This document shows, in pieces, positions 22,760 through 34,835 of a DNA stretch of 64,000 bases. The stretch's first letter is position 1. Every line of letters starts with the position of its first letter. The notes beneath the pieces are model-generated. The model was not told where the DNA came from and did not search any database. It saw only the letters and a list, made by a program, of their open reading frames with translations. Source of the stretch: Chromera velia (lineage: Eukaryota > Sar > Chromeraceae); NCBI GenBank assembly GCA_018398765.1, contig JAHBMJ010003719.1, positions 7,263-71,262 on the forward strand, read 5' to 3'. The translations under genes and the position numbers were made by a program.

Positions 22760-23954
22760 CCCCGCGGGAAAAGCTGCGGAACTCTCCCCCCCCCCGAGAA
22801 AAAAGCCTGGGGGTAAGCTGAAACCCATCTGACGCACGCATGGCGTAAATACACTGACGCACGCAGTACGCGGAAAGTGACAAGCTGCATTGACGCACAC
22901 TAGCCGTTTCACGCATAATGTGTCACACCTCCGTGATTTATATAGGTGGGTGAGTGCCTTGTCACGTAACGAACATGCTTATCATGAATTTATGTATACG
23001 CAAAATATTATGCGTTTTATGGGGGTTTAGGCCTTTCAGTCTGGTTGACTGCCATTTGACTGCCATCCGAGGTGCCGACTTTTCCCATCTAATTAAAAAA
23101 CTCAAATCCATGCATTTAATTCAGTGCAAACACCAAATCCATGCATTCAATTTAGTGCAAACGCACTATGAAATCTAGAAAAAAATGAAACTTAGTACCG
23201 TTCTCTGCAAAGCTCAAAACTGAATGGGCAGCTTTCATACGAGCTGAACGGTATACTGCCAGCATTGGAACGCAGTCATGAGACATTGACCTTCATTTAG
23301 ACTATCCGAGGCTGTCATTCACATGTGGTAAAATTCATAGAGCTATTCGGTTCTGAGGAGGCCCACATATGCTCTTTCATTTTTTTGTCATCCTAATACA
23401 GAATCACTGCACACTCAAGTGCATCCCATACAGCAGAATAGGCTCATTATTGGTTTGGGCCTCTTCTGAAATGAGCTAGCTATCCGATTATTGCAGATCG
23501 TTACAATTTTGTTGCATAAAGCGTTTCCAATTTGCAAGATTCTCCCACTGTTTTCATTGGATTGCAATTTTAATTGCTTACAGGGCATTGTTGGAACTTC
23601 TTCGGACCTTCAAAGTTTTAACCATCCTATTCATGGTCAGAGTTTCCCTGTGTTGAGAGATATATACCAATTAACAGTTGTGAATCTCTTCCTGTCAGTA
23701 AGCATCTGTCAGCGGTTGCTTTTATTTTCTAGTTTGTATCCACAGTTGTTCCTGTTCTGTTGGTATCCTTTTCAGGAAATCTCTTAAGTAGAATGACAGT
23801 TCTTTCCAAACCTCTTGACTTAAATTTTCTTGAGGAGACTTGTTCTTCTCTTCCGCCCACCCAGAAGCGCAACAGGAAGCGCAGGGCGGCTGCTTCAAAG
23901 ATCTGCGGTCACTGTGGTTGAAAGATCGGCCTCCCAAGTAACAACCCTGATAAC
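22760..23954. other. Intergenic region with short tandem duplications
   Basis: CTGACGCACGC repeats lie at 22830-22895 and recur at 40098. A 31-bp unit starting AAATCCATGCAT is tandemly duplicated at about 23104-23165. A possible KRNRKRRAAASKICGHCG frame near 23861-23914 is too short to call. No secure gene. Confidence 0.45.
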
Positions 23955-25948
23955 CATGGTACGTTTGCTTTGGTGTGCAGATCCTAGTTCTTACATACGA
24001 TGATGAGTGAAACATGGCATACCGTCTGTCGGGTCTTATTTATTCTCTTTGCGTCTTTCCCTCTGTGTTATGTTTGTCTGTGTCGGTGCAATGGCATAGT
24101 TGCAGGCAAGCATCGTAGACATCAGGAGGCCCAATGTGCGCTGCGGTTTGTCAACCAGACGAACGTGGACGGAGACGCCATGCTCTCGACCCGGCTTGCG
24201 GACTACCAGGAGGACCAACGCTTTGCATCGCCGCTGGAGGCACTATTCTGGATATGGATGTTTCTCCTGATCATCTTGAAGTTCTGGAACTGTATTTGCG
24301 GTGGCGCCATCACGATGTGCAAGGCTGGGCTGAGGTGTGCCAATCTGGTAGGCTAAGCTTCTGGCGCAGCAAACGTGGGCCACTTTCTTCTTCTCATCGA
24401 CGACTACGACAGCATTGTGGCGAAGGTACGGACGTCATTCTCTATAGCTCCGTGGTGTGTATGAATCTCTCTCTCTACCTTTCCCTCTCCCTCTTTCTCT
24501 CTCCCTCTCCTTTTCCTTCTCTTTCAGAGTCTCTTTCTCCCTCTGTCGATGATCCCTTGGGGGGAGGCAGTCAATCTTCTCTCCCTTTCCGTCTCCCTCT
24601 CTTCTCTCCCTCTCTCCCTCTCCCTCTCACTCTCCCTCTCCCTCTCGCTCTCCCTCTCCCTCTCCCTCTACTGCCCTCTGCCTCTGCCGATGATCCCTTG
24701 GGGGGAGGCAGTCAATCTTCTCTCCCTTTCCCTCTCCTTCTCCCTCTCCTTCTCCCTCTGCCTCTGCCTCTGCCTCTCCCTCTCCCCCTCTCCCTCTCCC
24801 TCTCCCTCTGCCGCCCTCTACCTCTCCCTTTCCCTCTTCCTCTTCCTCTCCCTCTCCTTCTTCCTTTTCCTCCTCCTCTCCCTCAGAGTATCCCTTTGCT
24901 AATGATCCCTTGGGGGGAGGCAGTCAATCTTCTCTCCCTCTCCCTCTCCCTCTTTCTCTCCCTCTCCCTCTCCCTCCCAGGCCTCTCTCCCTTTCCCTCT
25001 CCTTCTCCTTCTCCCTCTCCCTCTCCCCCTCTCTCTTCTCTCTCTTTTTCCCTCCCTCCCTTCTCTCCCTCCCTCTCTCCCTACTCCCCCCCTCTACCTC
25101 TCCCTTTTCCCTCCCTCTCTCTCTCTCCCTCCCTCCCTCCCTTCCTCCCTCCCTCCTTCCCACTTTCCCTCCCTCCCTCCTTCTCTCCCTTCTCTCCCCC
25201 TCTCCCTCTCCCTCTCCCTCTGCCTTTCCCTCTCCCTCTCCTTCTCCCTCTCCTTCTCCCTCTCCCTCTCCCTCTCCCGCTCCCTCTCCCTCTCCCTCTG
25301 CCTCTGCCGATGATCCCTTGGGGGGAGGCAATCAATCTTGTCTCCGTCTCCTTCTCCCTCTCCCTCTCGTTCTCTCTCTACCTCTACATCTCCCTCTCCC
25401 CCTCAGAGTCTCCCTAAGCTCTCCCTCTCCCTCTGCCGCCCTCTGCCGCCCTCTGCCTCTCCCTCTCCCTCTCCTTCTTCCTCTTCCTCTTCCTCTTCCT
25501 CTTCCTCTCTCTTTTTCTTTCCTTCCCCCTCTCCCTCAGAGTCTCCCTCTGCCAATGATCCCTTGGGGGGAGGCAGTCAATCTTCTCTCCCTCTCCCTCT
25601 CCCTCTTTCTCTTCCTCTTTCTCTCCCTCTCCCTCCTAGGCTCCCTTTCCTTTTACTTCCCCCTCTCCTTCTCCCTCTCCCTCTCTCTCTTCTCTCTCCT
25701 CCTCCCTCCCTCCCTTCTCTCCCTCCCTCCCTCCAAACTCCCCCCCTCTACCTCTCCCTTTTCCCTCCCTCTCTTTCTCCCCCTCCCTCCCTCTCTTTTT
25801 CCCTCTTTCCCTCCCTCTCTCCCTCTCTCCCTTCTCTCTCCCTCTCCCTCGCTCTCTCTTTCTCCCTCGCTCTCTCTTTCTCTCTTTCTCTCTCCCTCTC
25901 TCTCTCTTTCTCTCTCTCTCTCTGGCTCTCTCTCTCACTCTCCCTCTT

Positions 25949-25980
<32 letters not shown>

Positions 25981-26042
25981 TCTCTTTCGTTTCTTTTCTC
26001 TCTCTGTCTGTCTGTCTGTCTATCTGTCTGTCTGTCTGTCTG

Positions 26043-26077
<35 letters not shown>

Positions 26078-26939
26078 CTCTCTCTCTTTCTCTCTCTCTC
26101 TCCCTCCTAGCTTCTCTCTCTTGCTCTCTCTCTTTCTCTCTATCTGTCTTTTGCAGATGCTTGAGGAAGATGATCCAGCACCTCCGAGGCTGACGTGGGA
26201 AGGCGCTTTGAGGGCGATGCGCGACCTCCTTATGTGTATGATGGACGTGAGTTGTCCGAAGTGCCCTCCAGAGGCCCAGTTCAATATCCGCATCAACGTG
26301 CACAGCAAGGGAACGTACGCGGATCAAGCAGTCGTATGGTGTTCTCGTACCCAGATCGACAAGCAGTACGCTCCTCCAAGGTCTGCCTACTTTAAGTCGA
26401 AGGTGTTCAATCATTTCCACCCTATCCCGGTCGGCAACCTCCTCGCGCTGATCAACGCCCCTCGTCTGGTGACGTACTCCGATCTCCTCTCCCAGACGCT
26501 GCTGGAGAGGATGGGCATTGACACGATCTTCCCTCCTTCGGCTTTTGTGCATGCTCTGCCAGGTGCCTCTGAAAGCTCCGCATCGTCTTCGTCTTCGGCA
26601 TCTTTGTCTGCTACTTCTATACAGCCTGGCTCCACCGACCGCCGCAAGATCGCAAAGCAGACGACTAAAGACGTCGAAGGCACAGACTTGAACAAGAAAG
26701 AGAAGGAGACCCCTGCAGACTCTCCGCTGTTCGTCGAGACAGAGGCCAAGGAGGTGACCGAGGCAGAAACGATTGAGGAGGAGAAGATTGCACGTGACCA
26801 GGAATCTGTGGAGCTCATGCTCATGAGCGAGGTCGACGTAACCGACAAGGGAGAGACGGAGGCAGAGCAAGAGGATCATGCTATGGAGGCGAGCGCTGAA
26901 GAGGGCAACGACGATGACTGGGTTCTCGGTGCCGAGTGA
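23955..26939 (+). CDS. Hypothetical protein with acidic C-terminus; 5' half uncertain
   Basis: Product not recognised. The last exon (26157-26939, TGA stop) is secure. It follows ...tcttttgcag, begins MLEEDDPAPPRLTW, contains RINVHSKGTYADQAVVWCS and FNHFHPIPVGNLLA, and ends in an acidic tail finishing DDDWVLGAE. An upstream exon ends at 24425 with GHFLLLIDDYDSIVAK before gtacgg; its phase (0) matches. Further upstream in that frame lie a possible membrane helix (WIWMFLLIIL) and ALRFVNQTNVDGDAML, but a TAA at about 24354 interrupts the frame. An exon border at 24106 after tgcag and an ATG|gtacgt at 23955 suggest the start MASIVDIRRPNV in another frame. So either very short introns are present or the 5' part is damaged. 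The intron 24426-26156 is almost pure polypyrimidine. Confidence 0.55.
24460..26150 (+). repeat. 1.7-kb polypyrimidine intron repeat with embedded 37-mer
   Basis: Tandem CTCCCT, TCTCCC and CTCTTT motifs fill the intron. A unit starting ATGATCCCTTGGGGGGAGGC and continuing AGTCAATCTTCTCTCC recurs five times, at about 24549, 24688, 24902, 25310 and 25554. All long Leu/Ser/Pro frames here are composition artefacts. Confidence 0.9.
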
Positions 26940-28177
26940 TTTCATACTGCTCTGAGCGCATGATTTGACAGCATAGTTTTTTTTTCAGTGGGATTGTACG
27001 CCCTCTTTTTTTCTACCATGTCTGTCGGTCTCGCGTTTGTTCAGCGTAGAAAAGAAACGTCTGGAATCATGTATGCACTGGCTGTTTAGTGCGCTCCATT
27101 TTTCTTTTTTTAACGAGAGAGAAGCGATTCTCTGAAAGTCTGCAGTTACGATATCCGAGGTTTAAGATCGTCTATGCTCTGCTCTTTGAATGTAGCATGA
27201 CGCAAATATGTTTGAAAGCATGTTGTCTATGCTGTTGACTGTTTTTTTTTTATGGTGTGGTTTGTGCCACAACATATTCGTTATGTTGTCACAGTACTCG
27301 AAAGGATCAGTTTTATTCTATCATTTGAATCGGATTTTATGCGATTTCATGATGGCAAAAGTCGAGTAAACAGCGCATGAAATCAGATGTGCTGGAAATG
27401 ACTGCATGCATGTATGGCCAATTCGGGCCAATTATTTGGATTCATGCATCAAGAAGTAACTGGCCTTTGGCAGAGAAGTACGTCAGACTTTTGAATGACT
27501 CAATTAAACCTTAAACAATTTATATATTGTTCCTAATTTGACAATTTAAACTAGCAGATATTCATTTATGAGTCAAGTAGTAAAAAACTGTTAATGCAAA
27601 TCAATGTAAAGTACTATGACATTACATAATTAAATTAAAGCATTAAAAGTTATGAAATAAAATTAATTCATAATTAATTTAGATTTAATAAAGAATAAAA
27701 TTATAGACTTTCCAACGGAAAAATTCAATTATATGTTCAACTTAAAAAAGTTGTTATAAAGTCATGTCTAATGAACTATATTTCCTAAATTCTAGATAGA
27801 AGGATGATAAAAAACTGATAAAAAAGTGATAAATTTTTAAACATCTTAGGACCATAAGCACCATCATTATGAATTCTACTAACCCGTGATGGTTCATACG
27901 AGAAATTTATTGCCAAACCTAGGGTAAAACATATATATTTTTTCAAAACCCTGGCTGTGAGGAGAAATAGTTGAAATGTAATAGTCTGTTAGATGCCTAG
28001 CTAGTTCAAATCCCTAGTGCGGAACCTATCAATCAATCAGTCAGTCAATATTGAGATATAGGACTCAGCAAAATTATAGCTAAAATCCTAGAGAAGCCTC
28101 TAAAATTGTAGCTTAAAATCTGATAAAATCCTAGCTATACACTTACAGGATATAGAATACATTTTGAGAGAGTGAAG
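26940..28177. other. AT-rich intergenic DNA
   Basis: No gene seen. T-runs after 26970 are probably the 3' untranslated region of the upstream gene. AT content is very high between 27480 and 27880. The 3' end of the Helitron should lie near the right end, but no CTRR terminus with hairpin could be fixed. Confidence 0.45.
27990..28052 (+). repeat. SINE-like 3' end with ATCA tail
   Basis: AGTTCAAATCCCTAGTGCGG then AACCT and ATCA repeats. GTTCAAATCCC matches the RNA polymerase III B-box (GGTTCRANNCC) closely, and the CCTAGTGCGGAACC plus tail matches the copies at 2905-2992 and 62690-62800. Confidence 0.4.
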
Positions 28178-29928
28178 TCATACATATGATATAAAGGCAT
28201 ATTGGGGAACAAGAGTCATTTTAAGACCAGTCTGCTCGGAGAGCTTCGATCTTAATGTCGAATTCCGCTGCCAGCTGCTCCATAGTGCTATCTGCCTGGT
28301 TGCGCATGTCCTTATTGTACTGAAGGAGGACAGGATCCGTGCAAGAGCTTTAAATTTGAGTTTCTTGTACAATTGCCTGAGCTTTCTGTCTGGTAAACGA
28401 TAGGACCTGTCTTCACTTTCTTCCCATCCTTGAAGTTCTAACAAATCAGACATGTCCTTAGGCAAATGGGTGAGCCAATACTGCTCTACCTCATGAAAAC
28501 GTGAAAGGGCAGTATACAACAGACCAGTCAGAGTCGGTGCCAGCACAACAGGAATCTGAAATCTCTCAATCGGTTCCCACTTTTTATCGTGGCCAGTCCT
28601 GGGGATCCGCTGCAGCTGGCTGAATCTCTTGTGCATAGACTGGATAGGCACGTCAAGAGGTCGACCAGGGATGATGTTAAAGGGCTCAAAGTCAGATGAG
28701 TTTAGGTGAGGACAAAAGTAAACAACAGCCGGAGGGCGAGTAAGTTAAAGCACGTGGACCCACCTGCCTTCAATCAGCTCACACTATGGCTGCGCGTCTT
28801 TGTCTTCCTTTGCAGGAACAATACCAACCACGGCACCGAAAGTTCCGTTGGCGATGCCGAGTTCAGGAGCCAAGTTCTCTAGGCACATGACATGCATGCC
28901 GGGCACAAAAATGTTCACTGCAGGATGGTAGTTCTTCAGACGGCGGGTGTCTTTGTCGTCGTGCTTTCCGCTTAGAACTGTATTGGCAATAAAGAAAGGT
29001 AAGGGGTTGCTACGGTAGGTGTCCGAGGTGGGGGCAAAAATGAGCGTTTTGTTGTGGGCAGAGGCGTGAGCGAGAGCTGCCTGCCAGTTGTGCTTGATAC
29101 GTTGGGAATTGGAGCAAACGAGGGAGGTCAGATGCACGACCCGATCAGGAGGAGAGTGCTTTGAGGCGGGCTGGCAGGGAATGCAGCGTTTAGCAAACAG
29201 AAGCTTCCAGTCCTCGAACGTGTCCTCCTCCCGTTTGAATCTGTTCAGTGCAGTAACAAATGCAGCGCGATTCTGGTAGATCACACGATCAAGAAAGATG
29301 ACGTGTATCAGAGACTGCCAGATTGTCTGTCTGATAAGCGCTCGGCCAACCGAATCCTTTCGCCTGGAATCCTTTAACACAGCCTCGCGCACCTCTGCAC
29401 AGTGCAAGTCTTTCCAAAGAGCATTCCCCTCTGACGGATCGAGCTGGAAGAAATCGTCCAAAAACAAATAAGAACAATCTCCCAAACACGTGCCGTCTGA
29501 CTTCTGAAGAGCGCTGTTGATATGATCAGATATTATGTGAGCAAGCGTTTGCCCTGACAACATCGAAACCTCATCGCAAATCATGTGATTGATACGGTGA
29601 AGACGCTGCGAGGTTTCCGCAGCGATCGTTTTCTTCCGTTTATTCGTACTTGGGCTGCTGCTGCTGCTGCTGTTGCTCTGAGACTCACTCTCAGTGGGAC
29701 GGTCAGCAGTGTGAGGATTCGACTCCTGGGAGAACTGGTCTGCGTCAATAAGGTCCGTGCATTGCCGCGAGGGACTAATGAGTGGAAGTCTAAGGAAGGA
29801 GTGGAGCATGCTACCGCCGATCTGTATTGCCGCAGTCCCAGTCATCGTAGTGACGGTATGACGACCCTTGAGGTGACGGTGATCAACATACTTCTGGATG
29901 GCGGCAATAAGATGACTCTTTCCCGTAC
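28178..29928 (-). pseudogene. Helitron Pif1-type helicase region
   Basis: DNA helicase that would unwind the strand released by Rep. With the exon 30219-30132 it forms Walker A (GGPTGTGKSH). The Walker B box is CDEVSML and motif III is FLDDFFQLDP. The segment 28784-29928 runs to ELGIANGTFGAVVGI, the usual pre-motif V region. The segment 28651-28178 holds RFQIPVVLAP followed at once by GLLYTALSR, the YVALSR-type motif VI. The stretch between these, where families carry the KSQGxT motif V, is absent, so about 20 residues seem deleted. Confidence 0.8.
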
Positions 29929-30131
29929 CTGAAGGAAATGTAAGGAAAACAAAGAGCATAGTGGATCTTTCACATGAGAAAAAGAGTGACAAATGTACAT
30001 AAAGATCCGATTCGGCATAACCTGACGGTTCTACAAAGACGCAAACCTATGTGAGCAAATCAAAGAACGTAAGAGCAACAGAAAAGAGTGAGAACTTCAT
30101 ATATATAGAGTATAGAGTGGGACTGGCTGAC

Positions 30132-32226
30132 CTGTAGGTCCGCCGACGTACACACGGAGAGGGTCTGGACGAGGCTCGTTGAGCGCATCTACGCGAGCTA
30201 CTCGGTCAAGGTGTGAGACCTAGAGATAGAAGGCAAGTTTCTGCTAAGGTTTCAGTCCAAATTCAGTGACAACGTCCTTCCGGAGCCTATGAAGGTCTGT
30301 ATCAGGAACGTTTGACTGTTTGACAATGTTCTGATGGGCAGCCTCTTCGGTCTCTCTATTTGTACGGAGCAGCTGAGCAAGTTGCTTCGGGGAGAGGCGT
30401 TCGTTCGGTGGGCTAGTAGAACAGGAAGGGGCAGTGGAAGGAGTGGAGGCAGACGATATGGGACTCGGTCCAGGCGTGGAAGGCTGGGTGGCATGAGATC
30501 CAGAGGAGCGGGAGCTCTGTTGGGGTGCTGAACCTCGCATGAGGTTTTTGCGGTCCTCTCTCTTTTGTTTGAGGGTCTCTTTAAAATCTTGCAGCTGCTT
30601 TTTGATGGTAGAAACAAGCAAGGAAGAGACTGGGTCGGTGGGAGCGTCAGCCGCAGAAGAGGCAGGGACAGAGCGCAGCAGCCTTCGCAATGCGAAGAAC
30701 AAGTTGTCTGCACACATTTTTTGTCGGGTGTGCTGCATATACTGGGCTGCTTGGGCCTCTTGGGAGGATTCAAACACTCTGGAGGTCTGTTCATCGAAGA
30801 AGAGGTTATACTTCAGCAGTACTTCCTCGAACGATGGAGGAGCACATGTGCGGGCACGTTAAACTTTGCGGCCATGAGAATCGGCAGCACCATCGGCAGC
30901 CTCAGAGTCTGATTCAGGCTCATGATCAGCCATGGACTCGTCACGGCGCTGTTGCTTTAAGTCCTGCTTTTTCATCTCTGTTGCGAGATGGAGAGAATTG
31001 GCATTGAATTTCTGAATGTACGTACAGGTGTCCGCCGACGGACCTCCCGCTTCTTCAGAGAGAGCATCCCCCCGCTTGTAGGCGGATTCCCATATCTCGT
31101 CACTCTCCTTCAGATCCGAAAGCTGCCTCCACGGTCGAAAAAGCGTGAGCACATATTGAGCGTACTCCTCTGGAGCAGTTTCCAGATTGGGAAGAAACAT
31201 TCCGAAGGGGTTCGGAATTCTGCGTTGTCCATCGCATACCAACAAATCTGTTTGGTAGAGCGGGTGGGGAGACTGGAAGTGGGAAAAGGCGAGAGGGATG
31301 CGGACTGACTTTGTAGAGCATGGCTGGCGTGCTTGGGAGTCAGAAGTGAGGCCAAAGTTTCGTGGAAGACGAAAGAGCGAAGACCTGTCTGAACATGCAA
31401 AAGCAGGGCTGCCGAAGCTGCAGCTGCTGTCAGTATCCGATTTGGAGTGGGATTCCAAGGTGGAATTGGAATTGGAGATGGAGTCTTCGGCTTCGGAGCT
31501 TCCGTCCGTCATGGAAGGCGCTTTCGAACTAGCATCTTCTGGAGGCTGTTGCTGTTCTTCACTGTCTCCCATCTCCGAGTCTCCCCCGTCTTCAGAAGGA
31601 TTGACTTCCAACGAGAAAGTCTGACCAGGTGGGCCTCCAAGGCGTTGCATATCGGTCTGACCATCTCCATCTTCCAGAAAATCAGAATCGAACAGCAAAA
31701 ATTTGTTTGCCATATGGACAACGCGGTACCACATCGCTACCTCGTAAGCAGAGAATTCATCAAAGTTTTTACCTCGATGGAGGTAGTTCACCAAGAAATT
31801 AGTTGCTACCAACTGGCCCTGAGGCCCGACCTCAAGGCGCACTGTCTGATCAGTGAGGGCGCTCGACTGGGCAGCCGTCATCCTCGGAACGGAAGCCTGT
31901 GAGGAAGGAGCGGAGGGGGAGGTCTGGGCAAGCCCGTCGATGAGGGGATTTGATGGGGGCAGAGGGGGAAAAGGAGCAGACTCGGAAGACGAAGCAGTGA
32001 GAGCGCTTGCCGTGGCACGTGCTACTGCTGCTGCTGCTGGTGCTGCTGCTTCTGTGGCGCCTAGAGCGGGAGCGGCAACCGGAAGGGGACCGTCCTCTTG
32101 TACGGTATCAGTGTGACAGTCTGCCCTGCGAAGGTACTGGATCAAAGAACGGATGCTGAAAGGGGTGAATGCAGCACTGGTGTAGGCATCTCCGCAGCTA
32201 AAGGCACCCAACTTAAGCAGAAACAT
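30132..32226 (-). pseudogene. Helitron middle region between Rep and helicase
   Basis: Segment 32226-30859 has the conserved Helitron text: FLVNYLHRG, FSAYEVAMWYR, HPLYQTDLLV, IPNPFG and YAQYVLTLFRPWR (YAxxxLxLFxPWR is usual before the helicase), within Ser/Glu-rich filler. Segment 30835-30247 gives YNLFFDEQTSRVFE and a basic helix, then LKP(stop)QKLAFYL(stop)VSHL, which aligns with the LNxxQxxAF box ahead of Walker A. Both stops are TAG at positions where Gln fits. Confidence 0.7.
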
Positions 32227-32301
32227 GGCTACCTGCTAACCAGAAAACTGGATTTTGCTATTCACCGCATTTACGCATATGTGCAGGAACTTGGCTCCTT
32301 T

Positions 32302-33234
32302 CTAGTTAGTAGACAGCTCCTGAAAGCCTTCTGAGGCATTCAGTTTGACGTGCATTGCAGAGGCCATGGTGTACCTGTAGTAGACCAAAACGTCCAGCTT
32401 AGTTGCATAGTCTGCAAGCCCAAGAAAGAGAGGAAGGGAAAAGAGACAATTAGGGAGGCACATAAAGAACAGGGATAATGAGAAGAGATGGACCAACGTG
32501 ACATGCACAGTGTGCCTACACAGTTACTATAGAGGCCGTGCCGGCGAGAGGAAGATACAGATTGATGAATTTAGTGATCGAGTAAGCGCATGCATATATA
32601 GAGAGTAATGGTAAAGCAGAGACAGGTATGGGCGTGCTGGCAATGGAAAAGGAGGAGGACAAGAAGAGACGCAAATAGACAGAAACTTTGCCACAGCTGC
32701 TCTGATCTACCATGCAGTTGTGTAGGCAATCTTTGAGAGGGCCTTTGGACTGCTCGCAAGAATTGGCTCAAGGCAGTGATTGCATCTGCCAAGGTACGTG
32801 ACATAGCGGTTAAACGGGACCGTGTAGAGGTCCGTCTGTTTCAGCACAATCAATTTTTCCTTCCGATGGATGAACGCATGGCTGGAAATCTGACGACCGT
32901 ACCGTGCTTTGCACAGCCTCCGCTCTCTTCCGCCCTTGCTGCTTTTTTTCAGCTTCGAAGCACGCCAACACGTTTTACGGTGCATGTGCACTTGTGAGTG
33001 GAGCGTTTTGCCGACATCAAACGCAATGCGGTGTACCTTGCGCAGACACTGGGAGACAGCAGCGGAGTCCTCAAAGTCGAAGGATGGTGAGGAGGGGTCG
33101 CCTTTGGTAGTGTCAGACTCAGGCTGAAGGTGGAAGTCCAAAAGCCGCGGGAGTGACGTGCGGAGGTCAGGCTCGTTAGCTGTAAGAGCAGCAGCCTCAG
33201 CGTCCTTGATGGAAGGATCGAGCATGTGAGCCAT
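32302..33234 (-). pseudogene. Helitron Rep C-terminal part with tyrosine motif
   Basis: Segment 33234-32707 has HxHxxTC (HMHRKTC) and FNRYVTYLGRCNHCLEPIL, which match the Rep region preceding the catalytic tyrosine. After an intron, 32411-32302 reads DYATKLDVLVYYRYTMASAM, the place of the YxxKYxTK-type active-site helix. Tyrosines are present but the canonical Lys spacing is altered. Confidence 0.6.
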
Positions 33235-33303
33235 GGCAGCGTCCTCGGCTGGCTTGTGGACATATCAGTCGGAGGCATACAGAGCAGCTGAGAGGTTATC
33301 AAA

Positions 33304-34640
33304 CTAATCGGTGAAGAGACGAGGATTCGTCTTAGGGGTGACAGAGGGGACGACCATGTCAGTCTCACCGAATCCAAAAAAGTCCTGCTCAATGGTGGTG
33401 GAGAGCCAGCTCATGAGCCGCTGCACAAACTCTGGCGACTGCAGACTCTTTTCAAACTCTTCTGGGGACGCGGGGCATCTAGCTGTCCAAATCAACATAT
33501 GGCAGTGGAGGGTGCCCCTTGCCTGAGCCTCAACGGTGCCGTAATACTCTGCAACGGGCCCGAACAGGCCAAACTGGTCATACGCGTACCCGAAAATGTG
33601 ATCCTTCACCATCTCAATCATGAAGTCAAAGAACTTGGCTACCCCCACCGGATCCTTTGCAATGGCCGCGCTGCAAGTGCGTGCTCGCCTCCATACCTCA
33701 TCTAACGGTTTGCTCAGGTCAATGTCTTTCCTGCAAAACTGAAGAGCGAGGGGATAGAAAACGTTAGCCGGGTTGTAAGTAAAAAACAGAGAAGGGAGAC
33801 TATGAAAGATCTGCAGTGCTCAGAGTTGCACACGCTGTACATGCTTCGATCCTGGAGACCCACGCACGGTAGAAAACGCATATTGTACTTTGTCGAGCAG
33901 TCGCTTCAAAGCTGTGGAAGGCTTGAAGGTGCCTGCGGACCGTACGGAGGGAGCAGTCGCGGCGGTAGCAGCCTGCAACTCCTCATACGACAGAGATGAA
34001 AAAAGAGCAGACATGTCTTGATGCTTCAAGCGCATACGTGTCGCCATGCATGCTTCACAACGCAAGCAGACATTGAACATCACATATGCGAAGGCTTCAT
34101 CAATGTAAAACAAACGATCATGACGCTCAAGTAGGCTGCGCACATGTTTCTCGATTCTCACCCTCTTTTCCCTTTCTGCTAAGCAAAACACGCCCACCCT
34201 ATGAGGAAACAAATGCGGAAACACGCCTGCAACAACCTTTGAATCCCATTCATTTGCTGGTGTAGGTTTAGACTGAGAGACGACGGTACTGCACTTTGGA
34301 AGCGCGTCCCGATCAATGACATCGGGACCTTCTTCAAAAACGGCATGCGCAGTGCGGGAACGAAGGTGATCGGTTGCTCCGACAGTGTTGGCATCAATAA
34401 GACCGGAGGAATCAATAAGCAGCATTTCTTTATCATTTTTATTCTGCGATTTGTCTTTCGTTTCTTTTAATGCCTCTTCCAGCGATGCAAAACGACTAAA
34501 AAATGAAGGCGTGCTCTGGGAAGAGTCACTGTCTGTCCGAGAAGAAGAGCGAGCAGCTGCAGCAGTAGCAGCAGCGAGAGGAGCAAAAGAAGAAGAGGAA
34601 GAGCCAGACGTGGAACCGTCTTTCTGTGGCTTGTTAGGTG
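33304..34640 (-). pseudogene. Helitron Rep HUH domain (Helitron_like_N)
   Basis: This is the rolling-circle endonuclease. Upstream sequence has VFPHLFPHRVGVF and FSTVRGSPG, then SLPSLFFTYNPANVF and the metal-binding motif GTLHCHMLIW (HUH type). The frame is open from about 34640 to 33304 apart from one TGA at 33820-33822, lying between RVQL and ALQIFHSLP. Family alignments need these residues, so the TGA is a nonsense codon, not an intron. Confidence 0.8.
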
Positions 34641-34835
34641 AGCGCGTATGTTTTCCGTACTCTCCTTTTCAGAGGAAGGAACTTGCCCTTCCTTTTCCAA
34701 AGAAGAAGAGGCGGCCTTTCTATCTGTACCGGAGTCACTGGCCTGATGTTTGTGAGACACGCGTTCAGATTGAAACGTACGATTCACGTACTATGCTCTG
34801 TTTGTTTGCGCTTCCTCTTCACGAGTCAGAGGGTC

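Noticed and set aside
22082-22916. Frames passing through the N gap
   Set aside because: More than 100 residues are unknown and the remaining ends show no family.
24134-26193. Very long Leu/Ser/Pro open frames on the plus strand
   Set aside because: They run through the CTCCCT repeat of an intron; any frame of such DNA is open. Only 24106-24425 and 26157-26939 show non-repetitive coding text with matching splice borders.
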